A stretch of DNA of 41,692 nt from NCBI GenBank assembly GCA_031549965.1, contig JAVBPB010000077.1, positions 1 through 41,692 of the forward strand. The letters are read 5' to 3'. The translations under genes were made by a program, and so were the position numbers. Shown here piece by piece: positions 15,522-24,300 of the stretch. Under the pieces are notes generated by a model that saw only the letters and a program-made list of their open reading frames with translations, made no database searches and was not told the DNA's origin. Numbering within the stretch: the first letter of the stretch is position 1; every line of letters starts with the position of its first letter. This DNA is from JAVBPB01 sp031549965. Lineage in GTDB: Bacteria > Bacillota > Clostridia > Lachnospirales > Lachnospiraceae.

Positions 15522-15662
15522 TTATCTCTTTGTGTTTTTTCCAAGTCCCTCTTTTTTTACATTATGAGTTTGATTCTGATTTTCTACTTTATTTGAGTTG
15601 GTTACACTGTTAAATTTTTCATGTTGCCTTTTTTGTTCTTTGAACTCATTTTCATTAGACAT
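15522..15662 (-). CDS. 46-residue hydrophilic protein of unknown function
   Basis: This short gene begins M-S-N-E-N-E-F-K-E-Q-K-R and ends V-K-K-E-G-L-G-K-N-T-K-R. It is highly polar (Asn, Lys, Gln, Glu) with no hydrophobic segment. GAGGTGA lies 5 nt before the ATG and a TATAAT-like box about 20 bp further upstream, so it is probably expressed. The size and composition resemble small spore-associated proteins of Clostridia, but I cannot assign a family. Confidence 0.5.
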   Translation of the reverse strand: MSNENEFKEQKRQHEKFNSVTNSNKVENQNQTHNVKKEGLGKNTKR

Positions 15663-15710
15663 TTTATCACCTCAATAATATTATACCTTTTTGGGAGATA
15701 AATTATTTAT

Positions 15711-16406
15711 TTAAGTAAAAAGATTAAAAATCTCGCCTTTAGGTTCTATTTCAAATGTTAACTTCTTTTTGGTTTTTGGATGGTCAAATTCTAGTATGTA
15801 CGCAAATAATCCTATTTCAACCCATCCCTTTACGTCTTTAAAAAGTTCATTATATTTTGTATCTCCCCATATACCAGCTCCTTGATTTGCCATTTGTACT
15901 CTGATTTGATGATGCCTTCCGGTAATTAGTTCTATTTCAACTAAAAAAACTTCTATTTCTAAATCTTTTAACTTCGCCTTAGATTGATTGACTATATTAT
16001 ATATAAGCTCTGCTTTTTTTGATTGTTTATTTTCTTTAATGGAAATCTTGGATAAATTTGCTCTGGCATCTTTTACTAAGTAGTCAATTAATTTATCTTC
16101 AGCGTTTTCTAATTTTCCTGTTAAAACAGCTTTGTAATATTTTTTTATAGTTTTATTTTGCATTTGTTCGCTTAAAATTTTAGCAGCACTTGGGGTTTTT
16201 GCAAATAAAACTATCCCTCCAACACCTCTGTCTAACCTGTTTATAATTCCTACATATGGATCATTTTCTTTGGTATTTTCAAAGATATGATTTTTAACTA
16301 TATTCACCATGTCAAGATCATTAGTTTTGTCACTTTGGGATGGTACTTTGGCTAGTTTTTCGCACACAATTATATGTTTATCTTCGTATAATATATTTAA
16401 ATTCAT
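15711..16406 (-). CDS. RluA-family pseudouridine synthase
   Basis: The 231-residue enzyme isomerises uridine to pseudouridine in RNA. The catalytic Asp is in I-N-R-L-D-R-G-V-G-G (Asp59), a slight variant of the usual H-R-L-D-R-x-T-S-G. The later E-L-I-T-G-R-H-H-Q-I-R-V-Q motif is typical of RluA. There is no S4 domain, so it is a short, single-domain member; the RNA target (rRNA or tRNA) cannot be told. The start follows GGAGAATAAG. It appears monocistronic. Confidence 0.88.
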   Translation of the reverse strand: MNLNILYEDKHIIVCEKLAKVPSQSDKTNDLDMVNIVKNHIFENTKENDPYVGIINRLDRGVGGIVLFAKTPSAAKILSEQMQNKTIKKYYKAVLTGKLENAEDKLIDYLVKDARANLSKISIKENKQSKKAELIYNIVNQSKAKLKDLEIEVFLVEIELITGRHHQIRVQMANQGAGIWGDTKYNELFKDVKGWVEIGLFAYILEFDHPKTKKKLTFEIEPKGEIFNLFT

Positions 16407-16557
16407 TCTTATTCTCCATTCTTCTTTGCATAATCTAAGTATACACTAAATATGATTTATATTAAATACTTAAATTTTTCAATCATTAATATCCAAGCAA
16501 TTATACTATTTTTATATTAGACTTTAATTAATTTTAAATTAAAATTCAGTTTTTTAC

Positions 16558-16586
16558 TTGACATTGCATCATAAAATTACTAAACT
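16558..16586 (+). promoter_or_regulatory. Promoter of the pspA-like operon
   Basis: TTGACA, a 17-bp spacer and TAAACT form a vegetative-type promoter 53 bp before the pspA start. In Bacillus the equivalent operon uses an ECF sigma factor (SigW); the ECF pattern (AAC near -35, CGTA near -10) is not seen here. Confidence 0.65.
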
Positions 16587-16638
16587 AAAGATATGGAGAG
16601 CAATTTTCCAAATATTAATAAAAAAGTGGAGGTATAAT

Positions 16639-17319
16639 ATGGGAATATTAACTAGGTTTAAAGATATTATGTCAAGCAACATAAATGCTTTATTAGATAA
16701 AGCTGAAGATCCTGAAAAGATGATTGATCAATGTCTTAGAAATCTTCAAAGTGATTTAGGCAAAGTAAAGGCGGAAACTGCTTCTATTATGGCAGAAGAA
16801 CAACGTGCTAAAAGATTAGTTGATGAATGTAATGAAGAAATTAATAAAATGCAAATTTATGCTACAAAAGCCGTTCAATCCGGTAATGATAATGATGCAA
16901 GAGAATTCTTAAATAAAAAAGCCAGCTTAACTTCTAAGTTAGATGACCTTACAAGGTCTTATACTATGTCCTCTGAGAACGCTGCAAGAATGAAATCAAT
17001 GCATGATAAATTGTCGAATGATATCCAGGAGCTTAGCTCTCGTAAAGATATGATTAAAGCTAAAATTGCTGTTGCAAAAACTCAGAATAGAATTAATGAA
17101 ATAGGCTCTTCTGTAGAAAAATCTAATAATTCTTTATCTGCATTTAACAGAATGGAATCACGTGCCGATAAAATGTTAGATCAGGCTAATGCCATGGCAG
17201 CACTTAATAGTGCTCCGTCTGATAAAATAAAAGATTTAGAAAAAAAATATGATAGTCCTTCTTCTGATATTGAAGACGAATTAGCAGCATTAAAAGCCAG
17301 TTTGTCTAAGCCAGAATAA
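16639..17319 (+). CDS. pspA: PspA/IM30 family envelope-stress protein
   Basis: This 226-residue, almost wholly helical and coiled-coil protein starts M-G-I-L-T-R-F-K-D-I-M and has L-L-D-K-A-E-D-P-E-K-M-I, both PspA hallmarks. PspA/IM30 proteins form ESCRT-III-like assemblies that support damaged membranes. The ATG at 16639 has GGAGG upstream; the frame is open farther upstream but without a site, and the promoter overlaps it. First of four genes matching Bacillus ydjF-ydjG-ydjH-ydjI in order. A hairpin at 17337-17370 after it may lower expression of the rest. Confidence 0.93.
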   Translation: MGILTRFKDIMSSNINALLDKAEDPEKMIDQCLRNLQSDLGKVKAETASIMAEEQRAKRLVDECNEEINKMQIYATKAVQSGNDNDAREFLNKKASLTSKLDDLTRSYTMSSENAARMKSMHDKLSNDIQELSSRKDMIKAKIAVAKTQNRINEIGSSVEKSNNSLSAFNRMESRADKMLDQANAMAALNSAPSDKIKDLEKKYDSPSSDIEDELAALKASLSKPE

Positions 17320-17336
17320 TTAATATTATTATTTTT

Positions 17337-17370
17337 ATATGGATTTGATAAAATATTATCAAATCCATAT
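17337..17370 (+). terminator. Partial terminator or processing hairpin after pspA
   Basis: An inverted repeat (ATATGGATTTGATAA with TTATCAAATCCATAT) forms a 15-bp stem 17 bp past the pspA stop. The T tail is short (CTCTTT), so read-through into the next gene is expected, giving more PspA than its partners. Confidence 0.6.
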
Positions 17371-17403
17371 CTCTTTACTCAATAAATAATTATGGAGGTT
17401 TTC

Positions 17404-18417
17404 ATGGTAATTAATTATAACTGCTCTGGCTGTGGTTCTCAAATGCATTATGATAGCACTACTGATAAATTGGTTTGTGATAATTGCAAAAACTCAGTAA
17501 ATATTTCAGATGCATCTTCAAAAACTGCTTCTGATTCATTCGAATCTACTAATGAGTTTCATTGTCAAAGCTGTGGTGCAATACTTATAACAGACTTAGA
17601 AACCACCTCAACTTCTTGTAGTTTCTGCGGTGCACCTACAGTAATTGCAGGCAGATTAAAAGGTCAATATACCCCAACTAAAATTATTCCTTTTAAAATT
17701 ACTAAAAGTGAGGCTTCTGAAACATTTCAAAAATGGTGTAAAAAAGGACATTTAGCCCCTAGTGACTTTAAGCGTGCAGACAGAGTTAAAGATATTACCG
17801 GCATGTACGTACCTTATTGGCTATATGATTCGGTGGTTAATGTACAACTTAATGGCACGGCAACTAAGGTCAGAAGCTATGAAAAAGGTGATACTATTTA
17901 TACCGAAACTTCTTACTATAATATATATAGGAATTATGATTTGGAATATAAGGATATTCCAATTGATGCTTCTAAAAAAATGGATGATACTCTTATGAAT
18001 AAGCTGGAACCATTTAATTTTTTGGATTTAAAGACTTTTGAAATGCCTTATCTTTCTGGATACATTTCAGAAAAATATGATTTTACTCATACTGAACTTT
18101 TGCCAAGACTTTCTTCCAGAATAAATGAATACTCGAATAATTTTATGAATTCTACAACAATAGGTTATTCAACTGTTACTAATAAAAATGTTAGTGTTAA
18201 TAATAAGAATATAGGTTCAGATTATACATTACTCCCTGTTTGGATGGTAAGCTATGACTATCAAAGGGCTGAACATACCTTTTTAATGAATGGTCAAACA
18301 GGAAAAGTTGTGGGAAAACCCCCTATTAGTAAATCAAAAGCTCTATCCTTGTTTGGTGTGATAACTCTAATTTCTTTTGCAATTATGAGATTAATTACAA
18401 TCCTTGGAGGTTTTTAA
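17404..18417 (+). CDS. Zinc-ribbon membrane protein, YdjG-like
   Basis: The product is about 337 residues. Two N-terminal zinc ribbons appear: C-S-G-C-G with C-D-N-C (residues about 7-30), and C-Q-S-C-G with C-S-F-C-G (about 54-76). A central soluble region (about 80-300) follows and has no name I can give. It includes R-V-K-D-I-T-G-M-Y-V-P-Y-W-L-Y and L-P-V-W-M-V-S-Y-D-Y. One transmembrane helix lies at the C-terminus (about 310-335). In Bacillus, YdjG with YdjH recruits the SPFH protein YdjI to the membrane. The ATG at 17404 follows GGAGG; an ATG at 17392 overlaps that site. Its stop overlaps the next start (TAATG). Confidence 0.8.
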   Translation: MVINYNCSGCGSQMHYDSTTDKLVCDNCKNSVNISDASSKTASDSFESTNEFHCQSCGAILITDLETTSTSCSFCGAPTVIAGRLKGQYTPTKIIPFKITKSEASETFQKWCKKGHLAPSDFKRADRVKDITGMYVPYWLYDSVVNVQLNGTATKVRSYEKGDTIYTETSYYNIYRNYDLEYKDIPIDASKKMDDTLMNKLEPFNFLDLKTFEMPYLSGYISEKYDFTHTELLPRLSSRINEYSNNFMNSTTIGYSTVTNKNVSVNNKNIGSDYTLLPVWMVSYDYQRAEHTFLMNGQTGKVVGKPPISKSKALSLFGVITLISFAIMRLITILGGF

Positions 18418-19229
18418 TGAAAAAATTATTTGGAATTATTTTTTTATTTATTTTTTTATTTAATAGTACCAATGTACTTGCTCAAAGCAATTCCAAAACA
18501 GAACAAAGGGTATTTGATAATGCTGGTCTGCTTTCTGATACTCAGAAGGAATTTCTTAATGACAAGTGCTTAAAAATGGGTGATGAACTTTCATTAGATA
18601 TTATTTTATTAACCATTAATGATGCCAAGGGAAAAACTTCTACGGCTTATGCTGATGATTTTTATGATGACATGGAATTTGGATATAACGCTCCTCATGG
18701 AGACGGCATTTTACTTTTAATTGATATGGATAATAGAGAACTTAGCATTTCAACCTCTGGTACTGCAATTTCATATTTTACTGATAATAGAATTAATTCT
18801 GTTTTTGATGTAATTGCAGAATATATATCTGATGGTAAATATTACAATGGGTGCGACGAATTTATTGATTTAGTAAAACAATATATGTCCTCTAAGCCTG
18901 CTTCTTCTCATGTTTCCACTGGTAATGGTTATAATGGACAAAATTCCTATAGTGTTTTTCTAACATGGTGGTTTCAATTAATTGTTTCATTAGTTATAGC
19001 AGGTATTATTGTTGGTGTTATGGCCTATAACTTTGGAGGCAAGGTTACCGTTAATATGAATACATATTTAGATGCCAGCGGAACACATCATATTTCCTCT
19101 TATGATAATTATATCAAAACGGTAACTACTTCGGTAAAAAAGACTCCTCCTCCAAATAGCGGTGGCGGCAGTTCAACTCATAAAAGCAGCGGCGGTCATA
19201 CTCATGGCGGTGGCAGCAGAAAATTTTAA
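18417..19229 (+). CDS. TPM-domain membrane protein, YdjH-like
   Basis: This is a 270-residue protein: signal peptide or anchor (1-23), extracytoplasmic TPM domain (about 30-160; R-V-F-D-N-A-G-L-L-S-D near its start, G-D-G-I-L-L-L-I-D-M-D in the middle), then a transmembrane helix (about 185-205). The short cytoplasmic tail is rich in Gly, Ser and His and ends G-G-G-S-R-K-F. Such Gly/His-rich tails are common in TPM proteins. Start and the previous stop share one base, so the two proteins are translationally coupled, fitting the YdjG-YdjH complex known in Bacillus. Confidence 0.85.
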   Translation: MKKLFGIIFLFIFLFNSTNVLAQSNSKTEQRVFDNAGLLSDTQKEFLNDKCLKMGDELSLDIILLTINDAKGKTSTAYADDFYDDMEFGYNAPHGDGILLLIDMDNRELSISTSGTAISYFTDNRINSVFDVIAEYISDGKYYNGCDEFIDLVKQYMSSKPASSHVSTGNGYNGQNSYSVFLTWWFQLIVSLVIAGIIVGVMAYNFGGKVTVNMNTYLDASGTHHISSYDNYIKTVTTSVKKTPPPNSGGGSSTHKSSGGHTHGGGSRKF

Positions 19230-19251
19230 TAACTAGAAAGGACGTGTAAAC

Positions 19252-20226
19252 ATGGGTTTATTTTCTTCACAATTTGCAAATGTTGTTGAGTGGGAAGAGT
19301 TTAGGGAGGACATGATCTTTTGGAAATGGTCTAATAAAGAAATTAAAAAAGGCAGTCGATTAATAATTCGCCCTGGTCAAGATGCATGTTTTTTATATAA
19401 CGGCAGAATTGAGGCGGTTTTTACAGATGATGGCGACTATGATATTGAATCGGATATTATTCCATTCTTATCAACCCTAAAAGGCTTTAAATTTGGGTTT
19501 AATTCGGGATTAAGAGCGGAAGTTTTATTTATTAATACCAAGGAATTTACAGTTAAATGGGGCACAAAAAATCCAATTAACATTCCATCTGAAAAGTTAG
19601 CCGGAGGTATTCCAATTCGGGCCTTTGGAACTTTTAATTGTAAAGTTTCTGATTACATGGCATTAATTGATAAAATTGCAGGCGTTAAAGCACAATACTG
19701 TGTAGAAGACATAAAGGAACGTATATCTTCTGTTCTTGATCAGCTTCTTATGAAGTGGATTGCAAGAGAAGGAAAAGATTTATTTAATCTTCAGGCTAAT
19801 GCTTATGATATATCAAACGGCATTAAGTATGATTTAGATATGGAAGTAACTAAGTTAGGAATTTCTATTACAGGGTTTAATATAATGAGCTTCAATTACC
19901 CTGAAGACATTCAAAAGATGGTGTCCAAGGTAGCTTCAAACAGTATGGTTGGAGATAACATAGGATTATACCAGCAAGTATCTATGGCTGATGGTATGGC
20001 AAACAGTAGAAACAACGGCTCTAGTGCTGCTGGTGATATGGCGGGCATGATGATGGGAATGCAAATGGCAAATCAAATGATGCAAAACATGAATACTAAT
20101 TCAAATAGTACCATTAATAATAACTCAAAGGTTTCTGCTGCTAATCTTCCTAACTTTTGCCCTAATTGCGGACAAAAGACTCAAGGTGCAAATTTCTGCT
20201 CTAATTGCGGTCAAAGACTAAATTAA
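19252..20226 (+). CDS. SPFH-domain protein with C-terminal zinc ribbons, YdjI-like
   Basis: The 324-residue protein has an SPFH/flotillin-type domain (about 20-230), with I-I-R-P-G-Q-D-A-C-F-L-Y, W-G-T-K-N-P-I-N-I-P and F-G-T-F-N-C-K-V-S-D-Y as conserved-looking parts. A Met/Asn/Gly-rich linker follows (about 245-290). The tail has two knuckles, F-C-P-N-C-G-Q and F-C-S-N-C-G-Q-R, which form a zinc ribbon. It has no transmembrane helix, in line with recruitment by the YdjG/YdjH-like pair. It is last in the operon; the terminator is at 20254-20298. Confidence 0.88.
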   Translation: MGLFSSQFANVVEWEEFREDMIFWKWSNKEIKKGSRLIIRPGQDACFLYNGRIEAVFTDDGDYDIESDIIPFLSTLKGFKFGFNSGLRAEVLFINTKEFTVKWGTKNPINIPSEKLAGGIPIRAFGTFNCKVSDYMALIDKIAGVKAQYCVEDIKERISSVLDQLLMKWIAREGKDLFNLQANAYDISNGIKYDLDMEVTKLGISITGFNIMSFNYPEDIQKMVSKVASNSMVGDNIGLYQQVSMADGMANSRNNGSSAAGDMAGMMMGMQMANQMMQNMNTNSNSTINNNSKVSAANLPNFCPNCGQKTQGANFCSNCGQRLN

Positions 20227-20253
20227 AGACCTTTTGAGTACCTCTAAATAATA

Positions 20254-20298
20254 AGAGTCTGCACTCCCAGTAATTTTAAACTTGGAAGCACAGACTCT
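20254..20298. terminator. Bidirectional terminator between the ydjI-like gene and fba
   Basis: AGAGTCTG and CAGACTCT close a long imperfect hairpin (inner arms TCCCAG/CTTGGA). On the plus strand AATTTTAATT follows. The flanking genes converge here. Confidence 0.7.
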
Positions 20299-20311
20299 AA
20301 TTTTAATTATA

Positions 20312-21175
20312 TTAAGCTTTATTTACTGAACCAAATAATTCCATTTTTTCTTTAACTGTTGCTTTAATAGCATCTGTTCCTGGTGCTAATAATTTACGTG
20401 GGTCAAATCCTTTTCCCTGAGTGTCTTTACCTGATTCAATATATTTACGAGTTGCATCTGCAAATGATAATTGGCATTCAGTATTAACGTTAATCTTTGC
20501 TACACCAAGTGATATTCCTTTTTTAATCATTTCTTCTGGTATTCCTGTACCACCATGCAACACTAATGGCATGTCTTTTGTAAGCTCGCCAATTTTTTCT
20601 AATGTTTCAAAGCTAAGCCCTGCCCAGTTTTCTGGATATTTTCCGTGAATGTTACCAATACCAGCAGCAAGCATAGTTACTCCTAAATCAGCAATCATTT
20701 TACATTCGTTTGGATCTGCAACTTCACCATTACCAACTACACCGTCTTCTTCTCCACCAATTGATCCTACTTCTGCTTCAATTGAAATTCCTTTATCATT
20801 ACAGATTTTAACAAGTTCAGTGGTTTTTGCTACATTTTCATCAATTGCATAGTGTGAACCATCAAACATAACTGATGAGAATCCTGCTTCAATACATTTT
20901 AACGCTCCGTCATAGCTGCCATGATCTAAGTGAAGAGCAACTGGAACTGTAATTTTTAGTTCTTCTAACATTCCGTTAACCATTCCAACGATTGTTTTGT
21001 ATCCACACATATATTTACCTGCTCCCTCTGAAACGCCAAGGATAACCGGTGAATTTAATTCTTGTGCTGTTAATAAAACTGCTTTTGTCCACTCAAGATT
21101 ATTAATATTGAATTGACCTACTGCGTATTTTCCTTCTTTTGCTTTTACAAGCATTTCTTTTGCTGAAACTAACAT
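20312..21175 (-). CDS. fba: Class II fructose-bisphosphate aldolase
   Basis: This 287-residue zinc aldolase of glycolysis interconverts fructose-1,6-bisphosphate with DHAP and glyceraldehyde-3-phosphate. Motifs are H-L-D-H-G-S (Asp84 catalytic, His85 zinc), E-A-E-V-G-S-I-G-G-E-E, a second zinc His in I-G-N-I-H-G-K-Y, and L-H-G-G-T-G-I-P with the third. N-V-N-T-E is the phosphate-binding end. The length fits the Firmicute FbaA group; a tagatose-bisphosphate aldolase is a less likely alternative. GGAGGAG precedes the start. It is monocistronic. Confidence 0.93.
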   Translation of the reverse strand: MLVSAKEMLVKAKEGKYAVGQFNINNLEWTKAVLLTAQELNSPVILGVSEGAGKYMCGYKTIVGMVNGMLEELKITVPVALHLDHGSYDGALKCIEAGFSSVMFDGSHYAIDENVAKTTELVKICNDKGISIEAEVGSIGGEEDGVVGNGEVADPNECKMIADLGVTMLAAGIGNIHGKYPENWAGLSFETLEKIGELTKDMPLVLHGGTGIPEEMIKKGISLGVAKINVNTECQLSFADATRKYIESGKDTQGKGFDPRKLLAPGTDAIKATVKEKMELFGSVNKA

Positions 21176-21287
21176 TGTATCTCCTCCAATTTTCTTATTA
21201 AGTTTATTTTATAAACTGCTGCACATAGTATACCATATTTTAGTTAAAATTTAAACATAAAATTTATTTTTTTATATAAAAGAAAAA

Positions 21288-21304
21288 CGAGCCTTTGAGA
21301 CTCG
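21288..21304 (-). terminator. Terminator of the GH13 gene
   Basis: On the minus strand CGAGTC and GGCTCG form a 6-bp stem with loop TCAAA. TTTTTCTTTT follows. It lies 18 bp past the stop of the gene. Confidence 0.75.
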
Positions 21305-21322
21305 CTTTTCCTTTGTTTTTAA

Positions 21323-24300
21323 TTATTTTACATTAATTGTACATTTTACAGTTTTTCCAGTTGAAGAAGTTATTGTTATAACTGCTTTTCCTTTTTTAAT
21401 ACCTGTTACTACACCTGTTTTACTTACAGTTGCCACATTTTTATTACTTGTTTTAAATGTAAATGTATCAACAGCAATTTTTGGAGTAACTATTGGTTTT
21501 AATGTAACTGTTTTTCCTGCTTTAAGGTCTCTTTCCACGTAGCTTAAGTCAAGGCTTGTTGCTACTACTTTTACTGTCATCTTAGATGTATTCTTACCAC
21601 TTATTACAACACCTTTACTTAAAGTGTATTTTGTAACTTTAGTGTTCTTACTTAATGTTAATGTAGAATTAATCGCTGTATCTTTAACTATTAACTCATT
21701 AATAGTTCCTGATAATAATTTTACATCCGCTTGTTTAGATGAGAAAGTTACTTTTTTAAATTGACCTTTTAATGATACTGTTGTTTTAGCCGGTACTGAT
21801 ACATAAGTGTTTTCAATTACCGGAGTATTTGAAGTTGTAGTATTAGCTGAAGATTTAGTGGCACTCATTTCTACACTGACTGCTGTATCAATATAGAATT
21901 TGGATATTTTAGTTGCACCACTAATTACTAATTTTATCGCTTCTTTTAATGCTGTTTTTGGCTTTTCAATAACCAATTGACCCATGGTTGTTCCCTTAAT
22001 TGTAAGGGTTTCTCCTGATACTGGTTTAACGCTTACTTTACCGCTTATTACAGAATTAGCAATTGTTGCATTTTTACCTGTTAATACTAAGTCTGATTTT
22101 AAGTTTAAGTTCTTAACCTGAACATTATCTGCTGCTATTTGTAGTTGAGCTTGTATTTCTTTGTTATCAAAATCTACTACTCCTGCTGATTCAATCTTTA
22201 CTACTATTTTTCCAGAATCATTTATTACTGCATCTACACCTTTTGGAAGAATATTTTTAACTTCTTCTAGTTTGCTTTCTGGTGTCGTTGGTGTTTCAGT
22301 TGTTGGCTGTGTTGTTGAGCCTGTTGATGGTGCACTACCCGTTCTGGTTATATACATTTTAAGTGTAGCAGTTGCTTGTTTTGCTCTACCTTTATCAGTA
22401 TACCATCCTAATGCTAATGTTTCTGCTGTAGGTTCCATATGAAGTGTTATTTCATTTAAACCATATTTTAATGGTAAGCCTTCAGTATAGATATTTCCAT
22501 ACTGATCCATTGCTCCAGATTTAATAGTATTTATGTCTACTCCATCAATTGTAAATTTAACACCATAAGGTACATAACCTTTCAATGTATATGTTGAGTC
22601 CCCAGTTGTGTACTCAATAACATCATCTGATGTATATGATGCTCTTGGTAATGTAATCATCATTGGCATATCTACCCAACGGAGTACATAATCATCAACT
22701 ATCATCTTATTGCCACCTTGATTTTTAATAGTTAATTTCATATTAGTATCTGTTGAACTATATGCCCAGTTACCTGGATCTTCTGTATCATTTTGTTTAC
22801 GATCATGACTTGAAAATGCTTCTGTCTCCCAAGTACCTCTTGTGTACTTATATTCCATTGATTTTCCTGCCATCATCTTAAATGAATATTCTACTACGTC
22901 TCTGGTTGTTGCTCCACTTGGTACATTCAATTTATTACCGCTTGAATTCCATCCATTTGTTGAACCTGCTAAGTAAATGTTATCAGTAACTGGTGTATAA
23001 CTTGGAATATGAAGTCTTAATGTAACATCAACCATTACTAATTTAGGTGTAACGGATTTTGGATCAGAAATTGTTCTATTATAATATTTGTCAAATACAG
23101 CTATTTCATATGAATATAATTTATCATTACTTACTGTAAAGTCTGTATAATTTTTTACGTTTGAAGCTAAAGTTGCAACTCTCTTCTTTTCTCCATTATA
23201 TGTTCTATATACTTCAAAACCAACTGCTTTTGATTCTGTATCTATAGTCCATTCAAGAGTTGCTCTGTTTGATTCTACTAAAATATCTTTTAATACAGGC
23301 TTGTTAAGTGTAATTCCATCTCCATTAGGATCTGCTTGTGTTGTTACGCTTTGAGATTGAGAATTAGTATAACTATATCCATTATTTACTGAAATCTTTG
23401 CATAATATTCATATGTTCCAACTTCTACTGGTTCAAATGTTGCAGTATATACTTTACTGTCTGAATTATCTTCTTTATATCTTAGTTTTGCTTCTTTTAC
23501 ATTTACAGTATCTCCAGTTTTATTATATACAAGTTTTGCAACTAAATTTGGAACGTCTTTACCAGTAAAATTAGCATCATCTGTTAATCCAGGTACTGTT
23601 ACTGTTACTTCAATTGGTTCAGTTTTTACACCTACACCTATTGTAACAACTGAAATTGCTGATGGAGATGATATATTGGTAATTACAAATGCCGGAAGTG
23701 CTGTTGCAACTTCGCTGAATAAACTTTCGTTTCCATCTTTTATCGCTGATACATAATAGTAATATCTAACTCCATTTTTAACTGTAGTATCTGAGTATGC
23801 ATTAGATGATACTGTATCTATTTTTTCTAGGTTGATTCCTTCTAATGTAGTTCTGTAAATATTATATTGACTTACACCATCTACTGAATCAAAGGTTAAA
23901 TCAACAACTCCATTACCACCTACAGCTGCTAAATTATTTACTGAAGCAACGTTTACGATATCATTATCAGAAATCATCATAACACCTGCATATGCTGGTA
24001 GTGTTATTGTTAATTTTCCATCTGTTACAACACTTGATGCTACTGTAAATAGCCCTAATCTATCTGTCATAACAAGTCCATTTGGTAAAAATCCTGAAAC
24101 ATCTGCGATTATAGTCTTTGCTGTGTCTGAACGGTTAATTGCAAGTATTCCGCCTTTTGTATCAGATTTTCTTGCATATGCTATAGTATCATCTGCTGCA
24201 AAAGCTGTTTTCATTTGACCTGTTGCAAAAACATCTAGGTATTCATTTCTAACCTTACCTGCTTGCTGATATGTTTTAAATAATTTTTCATAATCACCAG

